Part shown: in pieces, positions 8,304 through 16,947 of the stretch | Position numbering within the stretch: position 1 is the stretch's first letter | How the letters are laid out: every line of letters begins with the position of its first letter | Assembly (NCBI GenBank): GCA_004195335.1 | Contig: SDWK01001034.1 | Coordinates: 1 to 23,332 of the forward strand | Direction of reading: 5' to 3' | From: Shewanella sp. | Lineage (GTDB): Bacteria > Pseudomonadota > Gammaproteobacteria > Enterobacterales > Shewanellaceae | Length of the DNA stretch: 23,332 nt | Made by a program: the position numbers and the translations under genes | The notes under the pieces: model-generated | Told to the model about the DNA's origin: nothing | Database searches by the model: none | What the model saw: only the letters and a program-made list of their open reading frames with translations

Positions 8304-9500
8304 TTAAATCAGGGTGATCTTAGCAAACTTGCGCTTACCTACCTGGAATACACCCGTAGTGCCGGCATTTAACTGAAGACGGGTATCTTCAATCTTGTTG
8401 CCATCAATCTTGGCGGCACCTTGCTTGATCATGCGCATCGCATCTGAGGTCGAGTTCACTAGTCCCGCTTCTTTAAGCAGGTTAGCGATAGCAATCCCTT
8501 CACCGGCAGCAATATCTAACTCTTGAATATCGGTAGGGATGGCGCCTTTTTGGAAGCGATTGATAAACTCCTGATGGGCAGCATCGGCAGCGGCTTCATC
8601 ATGGAAACGTGCAATGATCTCCTTGGCTAGTGCAATCTTGATGTCACGTGGGTTAGCACCGGCGTCTACATCGGCCTTGAACTGTTCAATTTCACCGAGT
8701 GGACGGAATGATAACAGCTCAAAGTAGCGCCACATTAACTCATCAGAGATAGACATGATCTTGCCAAACATCTCACCGGCAGGTTCACTCACACCAATAT
8801 AGTTATGGGCAGACTTTGACATCTTCTTCACGCCATCTAGGCCTTCTAGCAAAGGCATCATAATAACGGTTTGTGGCTTCTGACCTTCAGACTTTTGCAG
8901 CTCACGGCCCATCAGCAAGTTAAACTTCTGGTCTGTACCACCGAGCTCAACATCAGCTTTTAATGCCACCGAATCATAGCCCTGTAGCAGTGGGTACATA
9001 AATTCATGAATCGCAATAGATTGACCCGAACCATAACGCTTCTTAAAGTCGTCACGTTCCATCATACGAGCAACGGTCTGCTTGGAAGCCAGACGGATCA
9101 TACCGGCAGCGCCTAATGGCTCAAGCCAGGTAGAGTTAAACTCGATACGCGTCTTGGCTGGGTCTAAGATTTTATAGACCTGCTCCTTATAGGTTTCAGC
9201 ATTGGCCAACACTTGCTCGCGCGTCAAAGGAGGACGAGTACTGTTCTTACCGCTTGGGTCACCGACCATACCGGTAAAGTCGCCGATCAAGAAGATAACT
9301 TCATGACCCAGCTCTTGAAAGGTACGCATCTTATTTAAGATAACAGTATGACCTAAATGAATATCAGGCGCGGTAGGATCGGCTCCAAGTTTGATACGTA
9401 AGGGACGTCCCTCTTTCAATTTTTCCAGCAGATCCGCTTCGAGCAAAATCTCATCGGTACCACGTTTAATTTCTGCTAATGCTTGGTCTAAATCAGCCAT
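8304..9500 (-). CDS. tyrS: Tyrosyl-tRNA synthetase
   Basis: Charges tRNA-Tyr with tyrosine in the cytosol. The class I signatures are present: HLGH (HIGH) at 48-51 and KKMSKS at 225-230. The tyrosine-pocket region [21 protein letters not shown] lies at 174-194. The last 60 residues form an S4 RNA-binding domain ([19 protein letters not shown]). At 398 residues it fits the shorter TyrS type that has a Gly/Ala-rich [16 protein letters not shown]-terminal motif, not the 424-residue E. coli type. The ATG at 9500 is supported by family alignment; GGAG lies about 14 bases and GCGAG directly upstream. No T-box or obvious TyrR box is visible in the 140-base region shared with the divergent mepM-type gene. 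Confidence 0.97.
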   Translation of the reverse strand: MADLDQALAEIKRGTDEILLEADLLEKLKEGRPLRIKLGADPTAPDIHLGHTVILNKMRTFQELGHEVIFLIGDFTGMVGDPSGKNSTRPPLTREQVLANAETYKEQVYKILDPAKTRIEFNSTWLEPLGAAGMIRLASKQTVARMMERDDFKKRYGSGQSIAIHEFMYPLLQGYDSVALKADVELGGTDQKFNLLMGRELQKSEGQKPQTVIMMPLLEGLDGVKKMSKSAHNYIGVSEPAGEMFGKIMSISDELMWRYFELLSFRPLGEIEQFKADVDAGANPRDIKIALAKEIIARFHDEAAADAAHQEFINRFQKGAIPTDIQELDIAAGEGIAIANLLKEAGLVNSTSDAMRMIKQGAAKIDGNKIEDTRLQLNAGTTGVFQVGKRKFAKITLI

Positions 9501-9578
9501 CTCGCCAGCTACTCCAAAGAGCCTATGAATAAATAAAAGAGAGTCATGTTACTTGTTAGCCAGCACAAATGAAAGTGT

Positions 9579-9627
9579 GTACACTAAGGGGATCGGTATA
9601 AGCGAAAAAAATTGCTATCTAGTGTAC
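9579..9627. repeat. Spaced inverted repeat upstream of the mepM-type gene
   Basis: GTACACTA (9579-9586) and TAGTGTAC (9620-9627) are exact inverted copies, 33 bases apart. The left copy overlaps the palindrome GTGTACAC (9577-9584). They lie in the tyrS/mepM divergent region, ending 13 bases before the mepM ATG. They could form a leader hairpin around the mepM start or be paired operator half-sites. Confidence 0.45.
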
Positions 9628-9640
9628 GGGAAAGGGGTCA

Positions 9641-11077
9641 ATGGGAAAGGTTATAACGTTATTAAAATTACTGCCTAGATTGCATCAAGTACTGCTAACT
9701 CTTCTGGTTTTAGTCACAGTCACCATCATTCTTATCCCTTCTGATGACGCCTTAGCATCTAAAAACAGTCATACTCAGCTTTCCGGCAGTATCGATCTCG
9801 GCACTCACTCCCCTAAATCGGTATCAGATATTGAAGCCAGTAATGCTCAGCAGTTAACGCTTCCACTGGCATTTCGCACCCCAATACCACCATCTGGAAC
9901 CCATTCAGCCTCAAAGACAGAAGGTGCTGAATCGAGTGATATTCAACCTTTAGCAGCCGGTTCAATGGAAAACCTGAAGGCTAAACAAGCAGAAAAGTTG
10001 GATATTGAACATTTTCAGGTCAAAAGCGGAGATACCTTAGCGGCGCTCTTTATTCGGGCAGGGCTCAGTTCCAGAGATGTTTATGAGATAACCTTGCTAC
10101 CTAAGGCAAAGAAGAATCTGCTAAAAATCATGCCGGGTGAAGAGCTCATTATCGCGAAAAATTCGGCGGGTGAATTAGCCGAACTTAAATACCAACTCAA
10201 CCCTATCTCGACTCTCATCATCAGTAAAAATGAATCTGGCTATAAAGAGCTCATCTCAGATAAGCAGGTAGAGAGTCGTACCAAATTTGCCAATGCCACT
10301 ATAAGCAGTAACTTCTGGAATGCCGGAATCGGCGCAGGATTAACACCAAACCAGATCATGCAACTGGCCACCATTTTCGGCTGGGACATCGATTTTGCGC
10401 TGGATCTCAGGAAAGACGATTACTTTGCGCTCATCTTCGAAGAGGAATACGCCGACGGTGAGTTCTTAAGAAATGGCAATATTCTCGCAGCGGAGTTCAG
10501 TAACCAAGGTGATCGCTACACGGCGGTGCGTTATACCGATGGTAACTACTATTCCGAAGAGGGCCGTAGTATGCGTAAGGCCTTCTTGCGCTCCCCTGTC
10601 GACTTTAAATACGTAAGCTCAAGCTTTAATCCCAAACGACTTCATCCGGTCACGGGGCAGGTCAGAGCACATAGAGGCGTAGATTACGTCGCTAAGGTGG
10701 GCACGCCGATTAAAGCCGCGGGTAAAGGGCGGGTCATCAAGTCAGCCTATAACCAATACAATGGCAACTATGTATTCATTAAACATAATGACACCTATAC
10801 CACAAAGTATCTGCATCTGAAAAAGCGTAAAGTTAAGCAGGGTGCGACGGTTAAGCAAGGGCAAGTCATCGGAACTTTAGGCTCTACTGGTCGAGTCACT
10901 GGGGCACATCTGCATTACGAATTTATCGTTAACGGCGTTCATCGCAACCCAAGAACCATCAAACTGCCTAAATCTTTGCCTATTGCGAGTAAAGATAAAT
11001 CCAAATTTCTGGCGCTTAGCAAGCAGATAATGACTAAACTTCAGCAAAACAAGCAAGTTTATTTGGCGTCACAATAA
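9641..11077 (+). CDS. mepM: M23 metallopeptidase of the MepM/YebA type (murein DD-endopeptidase)
   Basis: Predicted to cut peptidoglycan cross-links so that new strands can be inserted. An N-terminal membrane anchor or uncleaved signal (about residues 15-32) is followed by a long, low-complexity periplasmic linker. A LysM-like/OapA-like segment, HFQVKSGDTLAALFIRAG, lies at about 124-141, then a second beta-rich module to about residue 310. The C-terminal LytM domain has both zinc motifs: HRGVD (His344, Asp348) and HLHYE (His423, His425), so it should be active. The length of 478 is slightly above E. coli MepM (440), the excess being linker. It is followed 183 bases later by anmK, whose product recycles anhydro-muropeptides, a fitting neighbour. 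Start ATG follows a GGAAAGGGG purine run. Confidence 0.9.
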   Translation: MGKVITLLKLLPRLHQVLLTLLVLVTVTIILIPSDDALASKNSHTQLSGSIDLGTHSPKSVSDIEASNAQQLTLPLAFRTPIPPSGTHSASKTEGAESSDIQPLAAGSMENLKAKQAEKLDIEHFQVKSGDTLAALFIRAGLSSRDVYEITLLPKAKKNLLKIMPGEELIIAKNSAGELAELKYQLNPISTLIISKNESGYKELISDKQVESRTKFANATISSNFWNAGIGAGLTPNQIMQLATIFGWDIDFALDLRKDDYFALIFEEEYADGEFLRNGNILAAEFSNQGDRYTAVRYTDGNYYSEEGRSMRKAFLRSPVDFKYVSSSFNPKRLHPVTGQVRAHRGVDYVAKVGTPIKAAGKGRVIKSAYNQYNGNYVFIKHNDTYTTKYLHLKKRKVKQGATVKQGQVIGTLGSTGRVTGAHLHYEFIVNGVHRNPRTIKLPKSLPIASKDKSKFLALSKQIMTKLQQNKQVYLASQ

Positions 11078-11124
11078 TCACACCAAGAACTAAGAATTAA
11101 GACGGCGGTAACGCCTATTCCATA

Positions 11125-11149
11125 AGCCTAGGTCTGTCAGATCTAGGCT
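11125..11149. other. Hairpin in the mepM-anmK gap
   Basis: An 11-bp stem (AGCCTAGGTCT with AGATCTAGGCT, one G-T pair) closes on a three-base loop, 48 bases after the mepM stop. No T run follows, so it is not a classical terminator; it may be an mRNA processing or stability element. A small GGCG-GTAA-CGCC hairpin lies just before it at 11104-11115. Confidence 0.5.
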
Positions 11150-11260
11150 AAATTAACATTTGATTTTGAAAACTTCGGATTTTTAAAACTTCAGATTCGA
11201 CTCAAAAAAGACAGTGACTGCCTACTGATAATTTGAGTCTGCCGACAACGGATAATAATA

Positions 11261-12370
11261 ATGAGCAATAATTACTTTATAGGTTTAATGTCGGGCACCA
11301 GCATGGATGGTATCGATGCCGTTCTGGTTGATTTTGACTCGCCAAATCCAACGCTCGTCGCTAAACATAGCCAAGTCATCCCCAAGCACACTTTCAGAAA
11401 TCTTCAGCGCCTCAGTTTACCTGGCAGCGACGAGATCAACCTCTTGGGTCAATTAGATCGAAGTGTCGGCCTGTTATTTGGTGCCGCTGTCAATGAACTC
11501 CTGGCGAAAGCCGGTGTATCTAAAGAGCAAGTCGTTGCCATCGGTAGCCACGGGCAGACGGTCAGGCATATGCCGAATCTGGATATGGGGTTTTCGCTTC
11601 AGATTGGCGATCCTAATACCATCGCCGTTGAAACCGGCATCGATGTTATCGCCGACTTCAGGCGTAAAGATATCGCTCTGGGCGGCCAAGGAGCCCCGTT
11701 GGTCCCCGCATTCCACCAGCAGATATTTTCTAGTCCGGACACAGCGCGCATCATTCTCAATATCGGCGGGATCTCTAACCTCACCTATCTACCAGGTAAT
11801 ACTGACGATGTCATTGGATTCGACACTGGACCGGGTAACATCTTAATCGATGCCTGGATACAGCAGGTAAAAGAACGAGCCTACGACGAGGAAGGGGCCT
11901 GGGCCGCAAGTGGAACGACCGATGAAAAGCTACTGAAACATCTACTTTCGCACACCTACTTCTCTCAACCCTTTCCTAAGAGCACGGGGCGGGAGCTATT
12001 CAATCAGGCCTGGCTTGAGCAGCAGGCGGCCGAATTCGGCTACCTGAATGAAGCCGATATTCAATCCACCCTGCTCGATGTGACTTGTCACAGCATAGCA
12101 AAAGAGACCCTGGCCTTATCACCTAGGGGAGAGCTATTTGTTTGTGGAGGGGGGGCGTTTAACACCGAACTGATGTCACGTTTAGATAAGTTACTTCCCG
12201 GCTATCGACTCAGCACAACCTCTGAGCTGGGAATTGCCCCTCAGTGGGTAGAAGGGATCGCATTTGCCTGGCTTGCCATGCGTCATCATCAAGGTCTCTC
12301 TGGTAACCTACCTGCTGTAACCGGCGCCTCAAGAGAAGGTGTGCTGGGCTCACTGTTTCCTGCGGCATAA
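11261..12370 (+). CDS. anmK: Anhydro-N-acetylmuramic acid kinase
   Basis: AnmK phosphorylates 1,6-anhydro-N-acetylmuramic acid, released from recycled murein, with hydrolytic ring opening to MurNAc-6-phosphate. The N-terminal nucleotide motif [12 protein letters not shown] is at 8-19, and SHGQTVRH near residue 95 is the region of the conserved phosphate/sugar-binding histidines. The motif DTGPGN near 188-193 and the late CGGGAFN near 294-300 are as in the ASKHA-fold AnmK family. The length of 369 residues is normal. The ATG fits the family N-terminus; the upstream bases are AT-rich with a weak GGA Shine-Dalgarno. It sits between the murein endopeptidase gene and a probable terminator. Confidence 0.96.
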   Translation: MSNNYFIGLMSGTSMDGIDAVLVDFDSPNPTLVAKHSQVIPKHTFRNLQRLSLPGSDEINLLGQLDRSVGLLFGAAVNELLAKAGVSKEQVVAIGSHGQTVRHMPNLDMGFSLQIGDPNTIAVETGIDVIADFRRKDIALGGQGAPLVPAFHQQIFSSPDTARIILNIGGISNLTYLPGNTDDVIGFDTGPGNILIDAWIQQVKERAYDEEGAWAASGTTDEKLLKHLLSHTYFSQPFPKSTGRELFNQAWLEQQAAEFGYLNEADIQSTLLDVTCHSIAKETLALSPRGELFVCGGGAFNTELMSRLDKLLPGYRLSTTSELGIAPQWVEGIAFAWLAMRHHQGLSGNLPAVTGASREGVLGSLFPAA

Positions 12371-12380
12371 CATCAAGTTC

Positions 12381-12412
12381 AGGCTGCGAGGTGTTCAAGC
12401 CTCCAGCCTTTA
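12381..12412 (+). terminator. Probable terminator after anmK
   Basis: AGGCTG (12381-12386) plus GAGG (12388-12391) pair with CCTC plus CAGCCT (12400-12409) around the loop TGTTCAAG, with one bulged C. The stem is strong, but only TTT follows before TAAAG, so termination may be partial. It starts 11 bases after the anmK stop. Confidence 0.5.
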
Positions 12413-12661
12413 AAGCTAACCAATCTAAAACCTGAACAAGAACGCGGTTAATCGGTCCCTTATCCCGAGCTCTGGTTAATCAATGCAATCATTTGTGTTT
12501 AAGCCTAATCTCATCACGTTTTGAATACTCAAAAAGGGTCATCAGTAAGCGTCTCTCACCAGATAACGCATCACGAGCCAAAATCTTTTAATTTCCATCG
12601 CCTGAAATGCTATTATCTGCAGCAATCGGCCAAGCGCCAAACAAACCAAAGAGACGACACC

Positions 12662-13033
12662 ATGAGTAAAAGCCCAAAAGATGCAAGCCAGATGACTCCA
12701 GAAGCTCGCTACGACTATTTTATTGAGCAGGCTAAAGAGCATAAGACTCTTTGGACCCTACAAGACAATGATGGCTGTGTCATGTTGACCACCGAAGATG
12801 AAGACTGCATCCCAATGTGGCCAAGTGAAGAGGCTGCCAAACTATGGGCTGTCGATGACTGGAAAGATTGCACGACGCTCCCAATCCCGCTCGATGAATG
12901 GCTAGAGCGTTGGGTACCAGGTATGCAAGATGATGACCTGTTCGTTGCCGTTTTCCCGGTTCAGGAAGACTTAGGTGTCGTTACCGAACCCTATGAAATC
13001 GAGCAGAGACTAACACCAAAGCAACGTCACTAA
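12662..13033 (+). CDS. DUF2750 family protein
   Basis: A soluble, acidic 123-residue protein of unknown function. The pattern of a helical N-terminus (SQMTPEARYDYFIEQAKEHK), then TLWTLQDNDGCVMLTTEDEDCIPMWPSEEAAKLWA with its WxL and IPMWP elements, and a C-terminal WLERWVPGMQDDDLFVAVFPV, is that of DUF2750. The frame is open from a TTG at 12521, but the ATG at 12662 gives the family start (MSKSPKDA) and has AAGAG nine bases upstream. The stop codon overlaps the AAGGAG Shine-Dalgarno of the next gene, so the two are coupled. The 291 bases after anmK hold only the probable terminator. Confidence 0.85.
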   Translation: MSKSPKDASQMTPEARYDYFIEQAKEHKTLWTLQDNDGCVMLTTEDEDCIPMWPSEEAAKLWAVDDWKDCTTLPIPLDEWLERWVPGMQDDDLFVAVFPVQEDLGVVTEPYEIEQRLTPKQRH

Positions 13034-13044
13034 GGAGATCTAAG

Positions 13045-13551
13045 TTGGAGAACCAAGCCGCTAAGTCCGCAACAGAAGTCACTGCTGAAGACGCCGAAAA
13101 ATCGGTGAATACTCATACCGCTGAAAATGCAGTCATGCCAAAAATGGTTAAGAGTAAACTCCCCAAAAGGCTCGCAGTCTTATGTGCCTTGCTTGCCATC
13201 GCCTCTATCGGCGGCATCATAGCCAAACAGGGAGTACTCTTTTGTATTATTACCTTGTTGATGGTCGTGGCAATTCTTGGGCGACAAAGAACGGCTATGT
13301 ATATGCTGCAAGGCTATAGCCTACTTCAACTTGCCTTTGTAAGTATGCTGCCGGTGATCTTGTACGATCCCGGTAACTTAGTAGTTGGTAATCCATCTAA
13401 TTTTCAAATCGGTGAGCTGCAAGGGAAAGTCCCCGTCTACATCATCTTTTCGCTATTAATTCTGTTCTCTATGTTACAGGTATGGATAGCCTTCACTCCG
13501 AAGGTCAAAGCCTACTTTAAAACTAAGATAAATATGAACATTATGAGTTAA
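13045..13551 (+). CDS. Unrecognised membrane protein with acidic N-terminal tail
   Basis: A 168-residue protein I do not recognise. Residues 1-40 are hydrophilic and rich in Ala, Glu and Thr. They are followed by a basic KSKLPKR cluster and four hydrophobic segments, at about 43-60, 63-79, 88-106 and 129-150, with a basic C-terminus. This suggests an inner-membrane protein with both ends in the cytoplasm. The start is a TTG at 13045; it is preceded by a strong AAGGAG seven bases away that overlaps the DUF2750 stop codon, and no competing ATG exists until Met31. The 11-base gap and overlapping Shine-Dalgarno make it an operon partner of the DUF2750 gene. A bidirectional terminator follows. Confidence 0.75.
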   Translation: MENQAAKSATEVTAEDAEKSVNTHTAENAVMPKMVKSKLPKRLAVLCALLAIASIGGIIAKQGVLFCIITLLMVVAILGRQRTAMYMLQGYSLLQLAFVSMLPVILYDPGNLVVGNPSNFQIGELQGKVPVYIIFSLLILFSMLQVWIAFTPKVKAYFKTKINMNIMS

Positions 13552-13585
13552 TACCCATAGGTAGAAGCTGTAAAAAGTAAGCATT

Positions 13586-13618
13586 AAAAAGCCAGTTGCT
13601 AACACAACTGGCTTTTTT
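13586..13618. terminator. Bidirectional terminator between the membrane protein gene and erpA
   Basis: AAAAAGCCAGTTG pairs with CAACTGGCTTTTT around the loop CTAACA. There are T6 on the plus strand and T5 on the minus strand, the usual arrangement for two converging genes. Confidence 0.93.
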
Positions 13619-13640
13619 GAATCTCGTTTTTAAATAGGGA

Positions 13641-14003
13641 TTAAACCGAGAAGCTGGCTCCACAACCACAGGTCGTGGTCGCGTTAGGGTTCTTCACGAA
13701 GAAACGAGAACCTTCCAGTCCAGAGGTGTAATCCACTTCTCCGCCTACGAGATATTGCAGGCTCATTGGATCGACCACTAGCTGAACACCTTGTTTTTCA
13801 ACGGTGAAATCGCCTTCATTAACTTTTTCGTCGAAAGTAAAGCCATACTGAAAACCAGAACAACCACCACCGGTCACATACACGCGTAGCTTTAACGCAT
13901 CATTTTCCTCTTCTTCAAGCAAGGTTTTTACTTTTGAAGCGGCGGCATCCGTAAATTGGATTGGCATTGCGTCTTCAGCTTGTTCCGTAGTTTGTTCAGT
14001 CAT
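13641..14003 (-). CDS. erpA: Iron-sulfur cluster insertion protein ErpA
   Basis: An A-type Fe-S carrier that delivers clusters to apoproteins; in E. coli it is needed for the isoprenoid enzymes IspG and IspH and for respiratory enzymes. The three cluster-ligand cysteines are present in the standard spacing: GGGCSGFQY with Cys48, and TTCGCGASF with Cys112 and Cys114. The 120-residue length is typical, with a somewhat longer Gln/Glu/Thr-rich N-terminus before PIQFTDAAA. The gene lies downstream of the DUF6776-type gene on the same strand but has its own good promoter, and a terminator lies 22 bases after its stop. No isc or suf gene is in the window. Confidence 0.97.
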   Translation of the reverse strand: MTEQTTEQAEDAMPIQFTDAAASKVKTLLEEEENDALKLRVYVTGGGCSGFQYGFTFDEKVNEGDFTVEKQGVQLVVDPMSLQYLVGGEVDYTSGLEGSRFFVKNPNATTTCGCGASFSV

Positions 14004-14034
14004 GAATACCTCTTACATCTGTTGGCTAAGCGGG

Positions 14035-14063
14035 ATTATCCAATACCTGACCATTTTGTTCAA
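14035..14063 (-). promoter_or_regulatory. Probable sigma-70 promoter of erpA
   Basis: On the minus strand, TTGAAC (14063-14058) and GATAAT (14040-14035) are separated by exactly 17 bases, each one or two mismatches from consensus. The -10 box ends 32 bases before the erpA ATG, leaving a short leader. I could not identify an IscR site with confidence. Confidence 0.65.
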
Positions 14064-14202
14064 GTAATATGCGCACCCTATTTAATTTCTATGATAAAAC
14101 CGCACCACGTCGGCTAAATCCCTTAGTTTACCTATGGTTATTACCTTACTGTTTTCATCGCCTCATCGGCCTGTAAAGACGTACTAAACTCAGGATTTAC
14201 CG

Positions 14203-15030
14203 CTAATTTATTTCCGGTTGCACCTCAATCGACACTTCATCCTCAAGAACCTCTCCAAGCGTCTCGATTGCAGCGTCTTCCAGGAGCTCAGAGGAAGCCT
14301 GTACTAAGGCCGTCTTGGGGGGTAATACATCGATAGCAGCAAACTCAATTTCAGCCTGTGACCCTTTACTCCAACGGCTCGAAGGGACAATAACCTTAGT
14401 TTTCAGATAAGATAACTCAAATCCTTCGGGGAGGGTAAACTCGGTGTCTAATATTTGAAAATAGCGGAATTTAAAATTGAGCTGCACATCGGCAAGTTTA
14501 GCCACATCTAATTCTACCGCTTCACCGTTCTGCGCACCCACAAGCTTAATCTCGGCCATTCCTTTGAGTGACTGTTTACGCTTTTTCAATTGCGTTAAGA
14601 TAAGCCTCAACCGATACTGCCTTGGCAATAGAGTGGGGGTTAGTTCGAGTCCATTGATAGACACCCCATCGGCGTTATTTTCAGGTGCCATGATACTGCG
14701 ATAAAAAGAGAGCTCTCTCTCCAGTTCACGTTGTTTTTGATGTTGTTCGGAAAACAGCTGTTGCATCTCATCATTCGCCTCTCGCTCAAGCGTCAGCTCG
14801 AGATTTTTAGAAGCCATGACTTGAGCCTGATTTTTCAACTGTTTAACCAATGTATCAGTGTGTTCTGTGTTACTATCTACTACAGACAGATTCTGTTCAG
14901 ACCACAGGTTGTAGCTCACCCCTCCTGAGGTGAAAGCGACTAACACCAACAGACACAGATACACATTGGATGGTCGGATCTTCCTCTCAATCACTTGCAT
15001 ACGATCGATCCAACGATGATAATTTGACAT
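14203..15030 (-). CDS. DUF6776-type membrane-anchored coiled-coil protein
   Basis: A 275-residue protein of unknown function. A basic N-terminus precedes a single membrane helix (about residues 23-42, VYLCLLVLVAFTSGGVSYNL). A long, heptad-like helical region rich in Glu, Gln and Lys follows (about 56-110), then a predicted beta-rich periplasmic domain, LRLILTQLKKRKQSLKGMAEI through WSKGSQAEIEFAAI (about 142-233). The last 35 residues are very acidic. The arrangement matches proteins grouped as DUF6776 that I recall next to erpA in Shewanella. It is divergent from the ClC gene, with 96 bases between starts, and is probably transcribed toward erpA. The ATG at 15030 is the only sensible start. 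Confidence 0.75.
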   Translation of the reverse strand: MSNYHRWIDRMQVIERKIRPSNVYLCLLVLVAFTSGGVSYNLWSEQNLSVVDSNTEHTDTLVKQLKNQAQVMASKNLELTLEREANDEMQQLFSEQHQKQRELERELSFYRSIMAPENNADGVSINGLELTPTLLPRQYRLRLILTQLKKRKQSLKGMAEIKLVGAQNGEAVELDVAKLADVQLNFKFRYFQILDTEFTLPEGFELSYLKTKVIVPSSRWSKGSQAEIEFAAIDVLPPKTALVQASSELLEDAAIETLGEVLEDEVSIEVQPEIN

Positions 15031-15126
15031 AAACTAACAACCTCTTCTCTTACTGTTTGAATAGTTTCTTATACTTTAACCCTGACTCATTTCGACAATG
15101 AGCAACCCAATATATAGAAGGCTCAG

Positions 15127-16836
15127 GTGCGACACCGATTAAAGAAGACACATACCCAATGGGTGAAATACCAGAAAACAGAACTTAAAGATACTCTGTC
15201 TCAAGCTAAGATCAGTCTGCAACTCTCTCTGCTTGCTCTGTTATTTGCCCTGATAGCTTCGGGTGTGATCTTGCTGTTCAGGCTATTGGTCATCTGGATT
15301 AACACCTATACGGAAACCAGTGAGCTGGATTTTACTGAGATCATCGACGACTGGCGAGTGTTATTACCACTGATTGGCTCAGTTTTAATCTGGTCAGTGG
15401 CGCGAATGGGATCTAAACGCTATAAGCGAATGGGAATAGCCTATGTTTTGCACAGGATAAAACTTCACCATGGTAAGTTGCCTCTGCAATCCGCTCCCAG
15501 CCAATTTTTTCAGGCTCTGTTTGCCTTAGTGACTAATTTTTCCGTCGGACGGGAAGGTCCGGTGATCCATTTAGGTGCGGTTACCGCCAGTGTATTAGCT
15601 GAAAAATTTAAGCTCCCCGATAACAGTGTTCGTATCATGTGTGCCAGCGGCATCGCTGCAGGTATCGCCGCCACCTTCAACACGCCACTGGCTGCAGTCA
15701 TCTTCGTCTTCGAGGTCATTTTACGCGAATATAAGGTCCACTATTTCTTTCCCATCATACTCGCAGCCATCTGTGGCGCTGTATCGTCGCAGATCGTCTT
15801 TGGAAATATTCACGAATACGATCAAATCGGCATTATCAATATCCCGCTATCTCAATACCCGATTCTTGCGATAAGTGGTGTGATTTTAGGTTGTGTTGCC
15901 GCCCTATTTAACTTCTCTCTGCTCAAGGTCACAGCAACAGGTCAACACTGGCCGCTGCTACATCGGGTCTTACTGGCCGGGGTTATCACCACGATCGTCG
16001 GTATCTTCCTGCCAGAGTCTCTGGGCAGTGGTGAGCTCGCCATCGAACAAGCGATAAGCGAGCACCCCAGCATTGTATTTTTAATCGCACTTTTGATCGG
16101 CAAAATTATCGCTACCATCGCCGCCATAGGGCTTGGGATCCCTGGCGGTATCATAGGCCCCATTTTTGGCATAGGTGCACTTCTGGGTGCCATTTTGGCC
16201 CTGGCCAGTGCAGCCGTGTTCCCGTCTGTCGCCCCCTATATTGGCCTCTATACCATCATAGGCATGACCGCTATCATGGGAGTCTGTCTCAGCGCCCCCC
16301 TTGCAGCCTTAGTCGCCCTGCTCGAGATGACAAACAACCCCGCTATCATATTGCCAGCAATGTTCGTCAGCATTCCAGCCTTTCTCATCGCTCATCAAGG
16401 ATTTAAATCAAAATCACTCTTCCTGAGACAGTTAGAGATCATGGGGTTAGGCTATAAAGTTTCGCCCCTCAAACTGGGATTACAGAAACGCGGCGTCAGG
16501 GCCTTAATGGATAAGAGGGTGATTATCGTAAAGGATGATGCCACGCTATTACTCGAGGTGCTCAAGCGCGCCGCAGGCCGCTCTGTATTGGTCCGTAATG
16601 CACTGGGGCAGATAGAGATGCTCCAACTCGAGATGCAACGTTATGATAGTGACAGTGCCCTAACCCGACACCCCATTGAGGGACTCCCCGATACGGCGAC
16701 CTTAAATGAAGTCTACAGCATCCTCTCCCGAGATCGACGCGGTGAGGTCTATATCTATGAAGATAACAGTGAAAACATAGTCGGCGTAGTGAGCTGGGTA
16801 TCCTTGCAAAAAGAGATACGCTCCGGACAGGTTTGA
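15127..16836 (+). CDS. ClC-family chloride channel/transporter with C-terminal CBS domains
   Basis: A 569-residue membrane protein of the ClC family. The gating motif GREGPVIHLG (Glu143) and the helix-F/G region GIAAGIAATFNTPLAAVIFVFE (175-196) are unmistakable. The segment GIPGGIIGPIFGIGALLG (337-354) is the GxFxP region. Residues 460-569 form a CBS-domain tail ending VGVVSWVSL, absent from E. coli ClcA. Several ion-pathway positions deviate from ClcA: GSGIP reads RMGIA (101-105), the internal proton glutamate (Glu203) is Val197, GIFAP is GIIGP, and the Tyr445 position is Pro405. Whether it is a channel or an exchanger, and for which anion, is therefore open. The start is a GTG at 15127 with AGAAGG five bases before it. 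Confidence 0.92.
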   Translation: MRHRLKKTHTQWVKYQKTELKDTLSQAKISLQLSLLALLFALIASGVILLFRLLVIWINTYTETSELDFTEIIDDWRVLLPLIGSVLIWSVARMGSKRYKRMGIAYVLHRIKLHHGKLPLQSAPSQFFQALFALVTNFSVGREGPVIHLGAVTASVLAEKFKLPDNSVRIMCASGIAAGIAATFNTPLAAVIFVFEVILREYKVHYFFPIILAAICGAVSSQIVFGNIHEYDQIGIINIPLSQYPILAISGVILGCVAALFNFSLLKVTATGQHWPLLHRVLLAGVITTIVGIFLPESLGSGELAIEQAISEHPSIVFLIALLIGKIIATIAAIGLGIPGGIIGPIFGIGALLGAILALASAAVFPSVAPYIGLYTIIGMTAIMGVCLSAPLAALVALLEMTNNPAIILPAMFVSIPAFLIAHQGFKSKSLFLRQLEIMGLGYKVSPLKLGLQKRGVRALMDKRVIIVKDDATLLLEVLKRAAGRSVLVRNALGQIEMLQLEMQRYDSDSALTRHPIEGLPDTATLNEVYSILSRDRRGEVYIYEDNSENIVGVVSWVSLQKEIRSGQV

Positions 16837-16901
16837 ATTAACGTGTCGGAGAACAAATTTTGAGTTTCTTTTAGTTAATCAAGCTACGCTTGCATCTTTA
16901 T

Positions 16902-16946
16902 CGTTAGACTTGGCCTAACAACTAACGTCGTGGAATTCCATTCCAC
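16902..16946. repeat. Cluster of short inverted repeats downstream of the ClC gene
   Basis: CGTTAG (16902-16907) pairs with CTAACG (16922-16927), and alternatively GTTAG with CTAAC (16915-16919). Immediately after, GTGGAAT (16930-16936) pairs with ATTCCAC (16940-16946) across a three-base loop; this contains the palindrome TGGAATTCCA. None is followed by a T run. Confidence 0.55.
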
Positions 16947-16947
16947 A

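Noticed and set aside
12521..12661. TTG-initiated N-terminal extension of the DUF2750 protein
   Set aside because: The added residues do not look like the family, and the ATG at 12662 has a ribosome site and the expected start.
15098..15142. Short ATG ORF overlapping the ClC start in another frame
   Set aside because: Fourteen codons with no ribosome site; the GTG at 15127 has its own Shine-Dalgarno.
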